The notes under the pieces are model-generated. The model did not search any database, was not told the DNA's origin, and saw only the letters and a program-made list of their open reading frames with translations. Shown here in pieces: positions 1-9,114 of a DNA stretch of 50,381 nt. The position numbers and the translations under genes were made by a program. Location: the NCBI GenBank assembly GCA_947625205.1, contig CANQNN010000018.1, positions 1 to 50,381 on the forward strand, in the 5' to 3' direction. Positions within the stretch are counted from its first letter, which is position 1; every line of letters starts with the position of its first letter. Origin of the DNA: an uncultured Lachnospiraceae bacterium (lineage in GTDB: Bacteria > Bacillota > Clostridia > Lachnospirales > Lachnospiraceae).

Positions 1-189
1 GATACAAGCACAAGCAGTCAGAGTGGCTCCACAGCCACGGGTGGTTCCACGACACAGGCACCAAGTGATTGTGCAGATGATGGTAATGCTTACTGTGATA
101 TATCAGGCCTCATAATTCCGGATGGAGTTACAGTTAATGAAACACATACACATTGTAATGTAGATGTGTCAGGCATAACAGCCGAATAA
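1..189 (+). CDS. C-terminal end of an exported Ser/Thr-rich protein (partial)
   Basis: The reading frame is open from base 1 and ends at TAA 187-189; the 5' part lies outside the window. The visible 62 residues begin with a Ser/Thr/Gly/Gln-rich stretch typical of an extracellular linker, followed by a short globular-looking tail with four cysteines. There is no membrane segment and no sortase motif in the visible part. A weak hairpin (TTGAC, six-base loop, GTCAA, then TTTT) at 196-216 may end transcription. The family cannot be told from this fragment. It was read directly from the sequence in frame 1. Confidence 0.55.
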   Translation, partial: DTSTSSQSGSTATGGSTTQAPSDCADDGNAYCDISGLIIPDGVTVNETHTHCNVDVSGITAE

Positions 190-281
190 AAAACATTGAC
201 TGAAACGTCAATTTTGACTGAGCAGTTGCCTTTTGATGTTATGCTGATTGCCTGTCGATTATTGCCGTAGCTCCAAAATGC

Positions 282-310
282 TTGTGGATTGTTGCGGAAA
301 GTGTTAAAAT
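282..310 (+). promoter_or_regulatory. Putative sigma-A promoter
   Basis: TTGTGG (282-287), a 17-base spacer and TAAAAT (305-310) lie about 130 bases before the gene at 441. Four of six and five of six bases match the consensus. Nothing else is recognisable between 190 and 440. Confidence 0.4.
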
Positions 311-440
311 GATTATGATTTTTATGAGGACAAGCATTCTAAAAGCGGAAAAAGATAGACTATGTTGTTGCTTTCTGCATATATTAGATAAAAATGTGAA
401 ATGCTAAGATACAACATAACAGTTAAGCGGAGATGACTTT

Positions 441-704
441 ATGAACAGAGCAATGGAAGAAATGATTGCAAGAGATTTAGGACTTGAAATTAAAAAAATC
501 AGGACATCATCATGGAATACTTTGGAAAAAATCCCCAGAAAAAGAGAAACGGCATTTCGCCCTAAAGATATGTTTATTGTTAGCGGCAACATAAACATTG
601 CCGGAAACAGAGAAATGGGTATGGCTGGCTTGGAAATAAGGAATTTCTACAGAAAGGTATTATATAAGGCAAAATGCTTACTAAGGAACAAGAAGAACGT
701 ATAA
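441..704 (+). CDS. Small basic protein of unknown function
   Basis: This 87-residue, Lys/Arg-rich protein has no signal peptide or membrane segment. The start has a modest GGAG motif nine bases upstream. Its last 31 bases overlap the start of the next gene in a different frame, which suggests translational coupling. I do not recognise the family. The region is clearly more AT-rich than the core genes further right, which points to accessory DNA. The very basic composition could suit nucleic-acid binding, but that is only inference. It could also be a chance ORF, although the head-to-tail overlap with a longer and more convincing gene argues for a real unit. Confidence 0.45.
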   Translation: MNRAMEEMIARDLGLEIKKIRTSSWNTLEKIPRKRETAFRPKDMFIVSGNINIAGNREMGMAGLEIRNFYRKVLYKAKCLLRNKKNV

Positions 705-1309
705 ATTCATTATATGTAGAATATCAAAAGGATATTAAACCTTTGACTTTCTATGTGGAACGTAAATTTCACAAATTCCCTAAAGGCCTGTTGAAAGAAT
801 TTCGAGATGTTTTCGATCATATTTCCAGATGTTATGAGAAAGGTGCGGCAGAGCAGTATAAGGAAGAAAACATTCAGAAAGCAGAAAACCATTTTCATAG
901 AATCAAGTTAGATACATACAAATATGTCAGTGATTATAAAAAACGTGAGTTTGTGCAGTGGAAGAAAAAATATGCTAAGTATGATTTGCAGGGGATAGAC
1001 AACGGGGATTTTTGGGAAACAATACTTAAATTAGAAGATGAAGGAGAGCGGATCTTTTCTGAAGCAAGGAGCATAGAATCAAAGGATGTTGCGAAGGCAT
1101 GCGAAATGCTGCAGGAATCCACGATCAAATACGATGAGATATTTCAGAAAATAAATCGTGCAAGAAAACATGTCTTAAAAGCGCAGTTTAAGTATCGCAG
1201 GGTGACTTTAGTAAATGGCATTATCGGGTTCCTGTTAGGTATAGTTGCAAGTATAGCGGCAACGTGCTTATGGGAGATAGTTATAAAACCATTTTTAGGA
1301 GTAGGGTGA
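674..1309 (+). CDS. Helical protein with a C-terminal membrane anchor, unknown function
   Basis: The 211 residues are mostly charged and helix-forming (about 1-175), followed by one strong hydrophobic segment near residues 182-205 and a short tail. It looks like a tail-anchored protein with a cytoplasmic coiled-coil-like body. No signal peptide or catalytic motif is visible. The start lies inside the 3' end of the 441-704 gene. A terminator hairpin follows at 1334-1370, so the two genes probably form one transcript. I do not recognise the family. The membrane-anchored helical shape beside a small basic protein resembles two-gene accessory or defence cassettes, but no known effector motif is present. 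Confidence 0.6.
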   Translation: MLTKEQEERINSLYVEYQKDIKPLTFYVERKFHKFPKGLLKEFRDVFDHISRCYEKGAAEQYKEENIQKAENHFHRIKLDTYKYVSDYKKREFVQWKKKYAKYDLQGIDNGDFWETILKLEDEGERIFSEARSIESKDVAKACEMLQESTIKYDEIFQKINRARKHVLKAQFKYRRVTLVNGIIGFLLGIVASIAATCLWEIVIKPFLGVG

Positions 1310-1333
1310 CATGTGCATACATAATAAACGATA

Positions 1334-1370
1334 AAGCCCTTCTGTTGGACGACAGAGTGGCTTATTTTTT
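1334..1370 (+). terminator. Intrinsic terminator
   Basis: AAGCC..TCTGT pairs with ACAGA..GGCTT around a six-base loop, with a two-base internal mismatch, and is followed by TTATTTTTT. It ends the 441/674 transcript. Confidence 0.65.
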
Positions 1371-2116
1371 GTGTCTCTGTTATTGATATAAAACATCATA
1401 TGTCGGTGAATGTCAAGGACAGTTTGATGTATTATATCACATTTTTAATAAATGCACATAATTTTACAAATTTCTTTCCGCTTTTAAGCGTTCTCTATAA
1501 TATTATTGTTTTACTTGAGATATATAGTTTATATATTGGGAATAAAGAAATTGGTATTGCCTTTCTTGAAGCTATATTTACCAACGTGAATTGTTAATGA
1601 AGTTGGTTTGTAAATTACCCTTTCGTTTATATTTTGTATGTCATAGAGATATAATATAAGTGGGTTAAAAGCAATGGTTTATTCTTTGAAGAGAGAGTAT
1701 ACTATGACAACATCAAAGAAAATGTATAATTTGTCAGAAACACATATGGGTATGAAAATTAAAGATAATATAGTGACAGTATAAACCAGCATAATAATTT
1801 GTAAATTTGCAGGCTCGGCTATATAGTATAAGTGAGCAAGAAAAGCGTATGTATCTTTAGATTTTGACGGATGATAAAATAATAAAAAATATGAAAGGCA
1901 GTTCAACGGTAGAGGGATATTGGGATGTTATTCAGATACTTATATAGAATTATCAAAACCAAATTCTACCTTGGTATATAATAACTCACTTGAAAGGGAA
2001 AAGCTATATACCGAAATATATCATAGTAGTGGAAAGACATACATGTCTGCCATGAAAAATTCAAACAATATGGATAAGGTGGACAGCACTATGCAGCTTC
2101 TTTCAAACTATAAGTC
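1371..2116. other. AT-rich gene-poor stretch with an inverted repeat
   Basis: About 750 bases have no convincing gene. Open frames here (for example 1400-1597 and 1920-2138) are short and lack a good ribosome binding site. The only clear structure is an inverted repeat: a 14-base arm at 1385-1398 matches the reverse complement of 1425-1438 at 13 of 14 positions around a 26-base loop. A TATAAT at about 1650 and a short ORF with a purine-rich leader at 1703-1783 are too weak to call. It may be decayed accessory DNA at an island boundary. Confidence 0.5.
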
Positions 2117-2144
2117 TTGTTTTTGTAATGAAATTTGATATAAT
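2117..2144 (+). promoter_or_regulatory. Putative promoter of the sensor kinase / GH2 operon
   Basis: TTGTTT (2117-2122), 16 bases, then TATAAT (2139-2144). It lies 119 bases before the chosen start of the sensor kinase. The -10 is perfect and the -35 is partial. Confidence 0.45.
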
Positions 2145-2263
2145 TAAAACAATGTATCCTTTGGACGGCATATTTATGGACATTGGAAGGAAAAGGGAAA
2201 GCCGGTTGAGAACGGCCGGGATGCTCTGTGTTACATAAGGGCGTAAAAGGGGTGGAGTATATC

Positions 2264-4417
2264 GTGGGTAGCATAAAGAAGATGCGTGCGATCGCAGCCG
2301 CTATGACTACGGCGCTTGCGCTTGGTGCGGCGGGTATGACCGCCCGCGCACAACAACAGCAGCCGGACAGTATCTTTACGGAGGAAGAACAAGCGTACAT
2401 AGAATCATCGGGAACGCTGAAGGTAGGGTATGTCCGCGACCGTAAGCCCGTATCCTTCCAGGATGAAAACGGCGAACTGGCAGGGATATCCAGAGGGATC
2501 TTTGACAGGATCTCCGGGATCAGCGGACTTCAGTTTGAATATATTGAGCTCCCGGCAGGAGACGTCACCTATGACTATCTTATAAGCGAGGGCTTTGACC
2601 TCGTGACCGGTGTGGAGTACAACAAGGAAAATCAAAAAGCGCATGGTATTCTGATGAGCGATCCCTATCTGTCCAGCAGAAAAGTCATTGTGGCGAAAGA
2701 CGGAGTGACTGCCGAGCCCGGGCAGAATCTTACCGTGGCGATCTCTACGGGTTCCCAGACGATCAGGAAAGTTCTGAAAGATCAATATCCCAATTTTATT
2801 ACAGTAGATTATGATACAACGGAGGCATGTTTCGACGCCGTGCGCAACGGCGGGGTCGATCTGCTCATTCAGAATCAGTATGTGGCGGAATACTGGCTGT
2901 ATAAACCCGCCTATGATGATCTCAGAGTGATCCCGGTTCTGGATCTGGCGGATCAGCTGTGCTTCTCGGCGGTGACATCATTACAGCCTTCCGAAGCCGA
3001 ATGGCATCAGAAGGAGATGCTGGTCGATATCATTAACCGGTCGATCGCTTCCATGTCGGACAGCGAGGTGTCGGGCTATATCATTGCGGCCACGATGGGC
3101 AATATGTATGAATATACATTTCAGGATGTGCTGTACCAGTACCGCTATACGTTTGCCGTACTGGGCATCGCGGTCATCTCCATATGTTTTCTTTTATATC
3201 TGAATATGCACATAAGGATACAGTCTATCAAAGCGCAGGCCAATGCAAAGGCGAAAGGCGATTTTATCTCCACAATGAGCCATGAGATCAGGACGCCTTT
3301 AAACGGACTGATCAGTCTGAATTATCTTATGGAGCGCAATGTGAACGATGCAGATAAGATATCCAACTATCTGAAACAGTCCTCTTCGGTCGCGCGTTAT
3401 CTGCTCTCGCTGGTCAACAATATACTGGACATGTCTAAGCTGCAGGAGAGCGAGATCCAACTGGAGCATGATCCGGTCAATCTCGAGCTGCTCCTGGAGA
3501 CTGTGGAATCTGTCGAAAAAGGGGTCATGGAAGAAAAGGGGCTGCAGTTTCTGGTGGACGCACAGATATCTTGTCCGTATATTATCGGAGATGAAGTGCG
3601 GATACAGCAGATACTTGTCAATGTGATCGACAATGCACGCAAATATACAGATCAGGGCGGAAGCGTAACAGTGAAGGCTTCTCAGGAGAAGACGCCGGAA
3701 GGAGAGATAAAGACCACAGTAACGGTCACGGATACCGGGCGCGGTATGAGCGAAGAATTTCAGAAAAAAATATTTGATCCTTTCACCCAGGAGCGCACCA
3801 CGGTATCCCAGGGCAATCAGGGGACAGGCCTGGGAATGGCGATCTGCGCGCTTCTTGCGGAGCGCATGAACGGAAGCCTGAAGGTAAAGAGCAGGCTGGG
3901 TGAGGGGAGCTGTTTTACGTTTACGTTTGTTGCCAAACCGGCAGCCGCTGACGCAGAGCCGGAGGACAACGCCTCTGCCGGTGAAAAAGGGGAGCCTGAC
4001 ACGATGGCTGATTCGGCGGCTGACTTGGCGGCTGCGGTGAGGAAGCCGAATATCCTGATAGCGGAGGACAATGAGCTCAACGGTCAGATACTGGTGGAGC
4101 TGCTCACGGAGGAGGGATTTGAAGTGCTGCTTGCGAGCAACGGGAAGAAGGCCGTGGAGATGTTTGCTTCATCTGCGATCGGAAAATACGGGGTCATACT
4201 GATGGATATTATGATGCCGGAGATGAATGGCATGGAAGCGGCATCGGCTATCCGGACGATGGACAGACCGGACGCGAAGACGGTTAAGATCATCGCATGT
4301 ACCGCCAATTCATTTAAGGAAGACCAGGATAAAGCGATGGAAAGCGGTATGGATGATTTCGTGACGAAGCCGATCGATGTTCAGGCTTTGATCAGGAAGA
4401 TTGAGAAATATTCATAA
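2264..4417 (+). CDS. Hybrid sensor histidine kinase with solute-binding sensor and receiver
   Basis: This membrane kinase has its own receiver. The GTG at 2264 is preferred because GGTGGAG sits six bases upstream and gives a clean signal peptide (residues 1-29); an upstream GTG at 2228 also keeps the frame. Order: signal peptide, a periplasmic-type substrate-binding domain (SBP_bac_3-like, about 45-285), a transmembrane helix near 300-320, HisKA with phospho-acceptor H340 in MSHEIRTPLNG, a HATPase with the N box (NVIDNARKY) and G boxes (GRGMS, GTGLGMA), and a C-terminal receiver with D648 in MDIMMPEMNG and K in VTKPID. No DNA-binding output is attached. The glycosidase gene begins 12 bases after the stop, so the ligand may be a sugar or amino acid linked to it. 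Confidence 0.9.
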   Translation: MGSIKKMRAIAAAMTTALALGAAGMTARAQQQQPDSIFTEEEQAYIESSGTLKVGYVRDRKPVSFQDENGELAGISRGIFDRISGISGLQFEYIELPAGDVTYDYLISEGFDLVTGVEYNKENQKAHGILMSDPYLSSRKVIVAKDGVTAEPGQNLTVAISTGSQTIRKVLKDQYPNFITVDYDTTEACFDAVRNGGVDLLIQNQYVAEYWLYKPAYDDLRVIPVLDLADQLCFSAVTSLQPSEAEWHQKEMLVDIINRSIASMSDSEVSGYIIAATMGNMYEYTFQDVLYQYRYTFAVLGIAVISICFLLYLNMHIRIQSIKAQANAKAKGDFISTMSHEIRTPLNGLISLNYLMERNVNDADKISNYLKQSSSVARYLLSLVNNILDMSKLQESEIQLEHDPVNLELLLETVESVEKGVMEEKGLQFLVDAQISCPYIIGDEVRIQQILVNVIDNARKYTDQGGSVTVKASQEKTPEGEIKTTVTVTDTGRGMSEEFQKKIFDPFTQERTTVSQGNQGTGLGMAICALLAERMNGSLKVKSRLGEGSCFTFTFVAKPAAADAEPEDNASAGEKGEPDTMADSAADLAAAVRKPNILIAEDNELNGQILVELLTEEGFEVLLASNGKKAVEMFASSAIGKYGVILMDIMMPEMNGMEAASAIRTMDRPDAKTVKIIACTANSFKEDQDKAMESGMDDFVTKPIDVQALIRKIEKYS

Positions 4418-4429
4418 CGGAGAGATGCT

Positions 4430-7400
4430 ATGGATGCACATTTGATGCCTTTTTATGACGGTTGGAGTTTTTATAAGACGGCGCTTGATAAGCAGATGGC
4501 GGATGTACAGGAACACAAAGCGGATTTCAGGCCGGTGGAGATCCCCCATGACTGGCTGATCTATGATGCCAAAAATCTGTACCAGGACAGCTGCGGCTGG
4601 TATTACAAGGAATTTATACAGGATAGTGCGCCCGCGGACGATGAGCGCCTGATACTGCGCTTTGAAGGCGTATATATGGATTCCACCGTGTATGTGAACG
4701 GAGAAAGAGCCGGAGACTGGAAATACGGCTATTCCACTTTTGATATAGATATCACGCCGTATGTAACGCAAGGGGTCAACGAGATCATTGTGCAGGTGCG
4801 GCATCAGTCGCCGAACAGCAGATGGTATTCCGGAGCGGGTATCTACAGAAAGGTATGGATGAAGCGCTGCAAAGGCGCATATCTGCCGCTTGACGGTACT
4901 TATGTGACGATCAGGCCCGATAACGGCGATTTCGTGCTGGAAGCGGAAACGGAGCTGGCGGGTCCCGGCATGGAACATACGGAATGCGTGTACTCCCTGT
5001 GGTCGGGAGAACGGGAGGAGGCGCGTTTCGGCGCGCAGCAGTGGGTACGCCCGGTCGAAAGAAGCGTGCGGGCAGTGGCGGGCATAAGCGCCAGGGTGAC
5101 AAAGCCGCGTTTGTGGGATATCGAGGATCCGCAGTGTTACCGCCTCCGCGTGGAGCTTGTTGACAGGGACGGCGGTTCTGTTCTGGATATGCAGGATATC
5201 ACGGTGGGCTTCCGGACGTTTGCTTTTGACCGTGAGAAGGGATTCTTCTTAAACGGCCGCCATGTGAAGATACACGGCGTCTGCGAGCATCATGATCTGG
5301 GCTGTCTGGGCGCTGCGTTTCATGCGCCGGCGTTTGAACGGAAGCTGAGAATATTAAGGGAAATGGGATGCAATGCTATCCGCACCAGTCACAATATGCC
5401 GGCGCCTGAGGTAATGGAGCTGGCAGACCGGATGGGTTTCCTGGTGGTGAACGAGGCTTTTGATATGTGGGAACGGCCCAAGACAGAATATGATTACGGG
5501 CGGTTTTTCAAGGAGTGGTGTCCGGCGGATGTACGCAGCTGGGTTCGCCGCGACAGGAATCATCCGAGTCTTCTCATGTGGTCTATAGGTAACGAGATAT
5601 ATGATACCCATGCGGATGAACACGGGCAGGAGATCACAAGAAGACTGCGCGATCTGGTCAGACTCCATGACCCGAAGGAAAATGCAACGGTGACGATCGG
5701 CTCTAATTACATGGCATGGGAGGGCGCGCAAAACTGTGCGGATATCATAAAAACGGCAGGCTATAATTACGGGGAACATCTTTACCGGGAGCAGCACAGA
5801 GAACATCCGGACTGGATCATGTATGGCAGCGAGACGGCATCGCTTGTGCACAGCCGGGGAATTTACCGTTTCCCGTTAAGCCAGCCGGTCCTCTCCGATG
5901 ACGATGAACAGTGTTCGGCGCTTGGCAACTGTACTACCAGTTGGGGCGCAAAGAGCTGGGAATACTGTATTGTTGATGACAGAGACTCAGCGTATATTCT
6001 GGGACAGTTTTTGTGGAGCGGTTTTGATTATATCGGGGAACCTACGCCGTATCACACGAAGAACAGTTATTTTGGGCAGATCGATACCGCGGGATTTCCG
6101 AAAGATCCTTACTTTTTTTTCCAGGCGGAATGGACGGACGTGCGCAAAGCGCCTATGGTGCACCTGTTTCCCTACTGGGATTTCAACCCCGGTCAGATGA
6201 TCGATGTGCGGGCGTGCACCAATGCCCCTTATGTTGAACTGTTTGTAAATGGCGTATCGCAGGGAAGACGGCACATCGACCATAAGCACGGCAGAAAATT
6301 GATAGCAGACTGGCAGGTGGAATATACGCCCGGAACGATCAAAGCGGTGGCATATGATGAGGAAGGGCATGAAGTGGCCTCCGACAGCAGATCATCCTTC
6401 GGCGACAGCAGCCGTATCGTGTTAAGCGCCGACAGGACTGAACTGGCGGCCGGTGGCGAGGATATGTGCTTTGTGACCGTGGAGACAGTTGATACCGACG
6501 GGCATATAGTAGAAAATGCTGCGGATTACGTGATGGCATCGTTAGAAGGACCGGGGCGTATCCTCGGCATGGACAACGGCGACAGCACGGATTATGACAA
6601 TTATAAGACCAATGTGCGCAAACTTTTTTCCGGCAGGCTGTTGGTGGTAATAGGCACTGTGCAGGAGGCGGGCGAGATAAAACTGTGCGTAAGCGGTCAT
6701 GGGCTTCAGAGCGCAGAGATTACGATCCGGGTAACGGAGTCGGCCGACAAGGACGCGGCGCAGCGAACTTATCTGGAGGACTGCCGCCGGCTTGCCGCCG
6801 CTTCTTCGCAGCTTCCGCAGCGGATACCGGTCAGAAAAGCGCAGCTGCATACCGAAGGCGGGCGGTGTCTTACCGATCAGATAAAACAGCTGACCGTAGA
6901 GGCGGTACTGTATCCTGCCGATACAACGGATACAGAGCTGGTATGGAAAGCCGTGAATCCGGCGGGCATTCCCGTGAATTTTGCCGCTGTCGAGCCTGTG
7001 GAGAGCGCGGACGGCAGACATATGGCGCGCGTGACGGCAATTGGGGACGGAGATTTTCTGATAAGATGTATGGTGAAGGATGCGGACCGCACGGTACTCA
7101 TATCACAGTTAGAATGCCAGGCGGCCGGTATCGGAGAGGCATTCCTGAATCCTTATGAATTTGTGGCAGGCGGATTGTATACAAGAGCGTACGGGGAGCT
7201 TGGAAACGGAAACGATAAAGGAGTTGCCACACAGAGAGGCGGCGAGAGCGGTCCTGTTTATGACAAGGTGGATTTCGGCGCGATAGGCTCCGATGAAATA
7301 ACGCTCCCTGTTTTTGCGTTGGATTCCAGCCCCTATGATATCGACATCTGGCTGGGTATGCCTCATGAGGAGGGCAGCAGGATCATAACGTCTGTTGTCT

Positions 7401-7912
7401 ATCAGAAACCTTCTGTCTGGAATACATATCAGGAGGAGACTTATAAATTGCCCGAGCGTATCCGCGGGATAGCAACGATCGCTTTTACCCTGCGTGATAA
7501 GGTACATATCAAAGGGTTTACGTTTAAACAGCTGCAGAAAGCATATGAGAAACTGTGGGCGAATGACGCAGACGCCATATATGGTGACAGCTTTGAACAC
7601 GACGGTCAGGCTGTGCGCGGGATCGGCAATAATGTGGTCATTGTTTATGAAGACATGGATTTTGGGGATAACGGCGCGGCGGGTCTGACTGTGTGCGGCG
7701 GCACAACACTTCCGAATAACACGATCCATCTTCATTTTACAAATGAAAACGGCGTGACGGTCAACAGTATTTTGGAATTTGCCGGTACAGGCGGCGAGTG
7801 CAGAGAGCAGAGCTTTGCGCCTGAAGGACTTAAGGGTAAGGGCAGAGTCGAGCTGATATTTCTGCCCGGCAGCAGTTTTGATCTGGAGTATCTGCAGTTT
7901 ACAGGCAATTAA
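4430..7912 (+). CDS. Large GH2 glycoside hydrolase (beta-galactosidase-like)
   Basis: This 1160-residue GH2 enzyme is predicted to release terminal beta-linked galactose or a related sugar. Visible order: N-terminal jelly-roll sugar-binding domain (about 1-150), immunoglobulin-like domain (155-255), TIM barrel (260-560) with acid/base E389 in WSIGNE and nucleophile E468 in YGSETAS, further beta-sandwich domains (about 570-850), and a C-terminal carbohydrate-binding-like region (about 930-1160). There is no signal peptide, so it probably acts in the cytoplasm on imported oligosaccharide. CGGAGAG lies six bases before ATG. It is co-transcribed with the upstream kinase. Beta-glucuronidase or another GH2 specificity cannot be excluded by eye. 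Confidence 0.9.
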   Translation: MDAHLMPFYDGWSFYKTALDKQMADVQEHKADFRPVEIPHDWLIYDAKNLYQDSCGWYYKEFIQDSAPADDERLILRFEGVYMDSTVYVNGERAGDWKYGYSTFDIDITPYVTQGVNEIIVQVRHQSPNSRWYSGAGIYRKVWMKRCKGAYLPLDGTYVTIRPDNGDFVLEAETELAGPGMEHTECVYSLWSGEREEARFGAQQWVRPVERSVRAVAGISARVTKPRLWDIEDPQCYRLRVELVDRDGGSVLDMQDITVGFRTFAFDREKGFFLNGRHVKIHGVCEHHDLGCLGAAFHAPAFERKLRILREMGCNAIRTSHNMPAPEVMELADRMGFLVVNEAFDMWERPKTEYDYGRFFKEWCPADVRSWVRRDRNHPSLLMWSIGNEIYDTHADEHGQEITRRLRDLVRLHDPKENATVTIGSNYMAWEGAQNCADIIKTAGYNYGEHLYREQHREHPDWIMYGSETASLVHSRGIYRFPLSQPVLSDDDEQCSALGNCTTSWGAKSWEYCIVDDRDSAYILGQFLWSGFDYIGEPTPYHTKNSYFGQIDTAGFPKDPYFFFQAEWTDVRKAPMVHLFPYWDFNPGQMIDVRACTNAPYVELFVNGVSQGRRHIDHKHGRKLIADWQVEYTPGTIKAVAYDEEGHEVASDSRSSFGDSSRIVLSADRTELAAGGEDMCFVTVETVDTDGHIVENAADYVMASLEGPGRILGMDNGDSTDYDNYKTNVRKLFSGRLLVVIGTVQEAGEIKLCVSGHGLQSAEITIRVTESADKDAAQRTYLEDCRRLAAASSQLPQRIPVRKAQLHTEGGRCLTDQIKQLTVEAVLYPADTTDTELVWKAVNPAGIPVNFAAVEPVESADGRHMARVTAIGDGDFLIRCMVKDADRTVLISQLECQAAGIGEAFLNPYEFVAGGLYTRAYGELGNGNDKGVATQRGGESGPVYDKVDFGAIGSDEITLPVFALDSSPYDIDIWLGMPHEEGSRIITSVVYQKPSVWNTYQEETYKLPERIRGIATIAFTLRDKVHIKGFTFKQLQKAYEKLWANDADAIYGDSFEHDGQAVRGIGNNVVIVYEDMDFGDNGAAGLTVCGGTTLPNNTIHLHFTNENGVTVNSILEFAGTGGECREQSFAPEGLKGKGRVELIFLPGSSFDLEYLQFTGN

Positions 7913-7917
7913 GAAGA

Positions 7918-7956
7918 AACCCCGCGGCTGCGCCTTTGCAGCTGCGGGGTTCTCAA
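7918..7956 (+). terminator. Intrinsic terminator after the GH2 gene
   Basis: AACCCCGCGGCTGC pairs with GCAGCTGCGGGGTT (one mismatch) around a six-base loop, six bases after the stop codon. The U tract is short (TTCTC), so termination may be partial. Confidence 0.7.
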
Positions 7957-8081
7957 TTAGGGGAGGATAAGTATTTCCTTATCTTTTGACTATTAGCATT
8001 GTTGCCAGTTTTTGAAAAGTTATACATAGTGACGGAAAATTTTTTATAAGATCACAAAAAAGGTCAAAGACAAAATACAAT

Positions 8082-8110
8082 TTTACTTTTTATTGAAAAT
8101 GTTATATACT
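8082..8110 (+). promoter_or_regulatory. Putative promoter for the SEC-C gene
   Basis: TTTACT (8082-8087), a 17-base spacer and TATACT (8105-8110), 48 bases before ATG 8159. The surrounding 190-base gap is very AT-rich. Confidence 0.5.
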
Positions 8111-8158
8111 TAGATATCGAGTTGACATATTATTACAGGATAAAGGGTGGTAGAGAGC

Positions 8159-8668
<510 letters not shown>

Positions 8669-8721
8669 GAGAACGGACCGGTGCTTCTGCCGGTCATACG
8701 GCAGTTTTAGTAAATTAGTGC

Positions 8722-8750
8722 TTTACTTTCCAGCGGTTTTGGAATAGAAT
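8722..8750 (+). promoter_or_regulatory. Promoter of the thrS T-box transcript
   Basis: TTTACT (8722-8727), 17 bases, TAGAAT (8745-8750). It sits directly before the T-box leader and 365 bases before the thrS start. Confidence 0.55.
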
Positions 8751-8756
8751 ACGGAT

Positions 8757-9056
8757 ATACGTAAACGATAAGGGTAAGCATATTTCACAGGATAAATGTG
8801 ATCCCAATAAGATAACACGACGACGGGAAGAGTAGAATGCGGAACGCAGCAGAGAGAAGCGCCCTGTGCTGAAAGCGCTTTTACCGGAAGCATTTGAAAA
8901 CTAACCCCGAGTGACCCCAATCCGGTCCGTTGACTTACGTTACAGTTAAAGGAGAGGTTTCAGCGTGCCTATACAGGGTGCGCGGAACAAGCGAGGTGGA
9001 ACCGCGTAGATTACGTCCTCTGCATTGCCATAGCGGCAGTGCAGGGGATTTTGTTA
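8757..9056 (+). ncRNA. T-box riboswitch (threonine) upstream of thrS
   Basis: A typical T-box leader. Stem I landmarks include GGGAAGAGTAG (about 8824-8834), AGAGAG (about 8851) and GTGCTGAAAG. A specifier region near 8900 reads GAAAACTAACCCC, offering Thr codons ACT or ACC. The T-box sequence AGGTGGAACCGCG is at 8994-9006. The terminator (CCTCTGCATTGCC with GGCAGTGCAGGGG, 9017-9047, then TTTTGTT) competes with the antiterminator. Uncharged tRNA-Thr is expected to bind and allow read-through into thrS. The leader's 5' boundary is approximate. Confidence 0.92.
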
Positions 9057-9114
9057 TTTCTGATAACAGCGCAGACGGTAACAGGAAACATAAACAGAAA
9101 GGATGGACAATATT

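Noticed and set aside
1400..1597. 65-codon hydrophobic open frame
   Set aside because: AT-rich DNA gives many such frames; there is no ribosome binding site, and its 5' end lies in the inverted repeat.
8676..8695. GC hairpin after the SEC-C gene as a terminator
   Set aside because: GACCGG/CCGGTC is a short stem without a proper T run; not listed as a feature.
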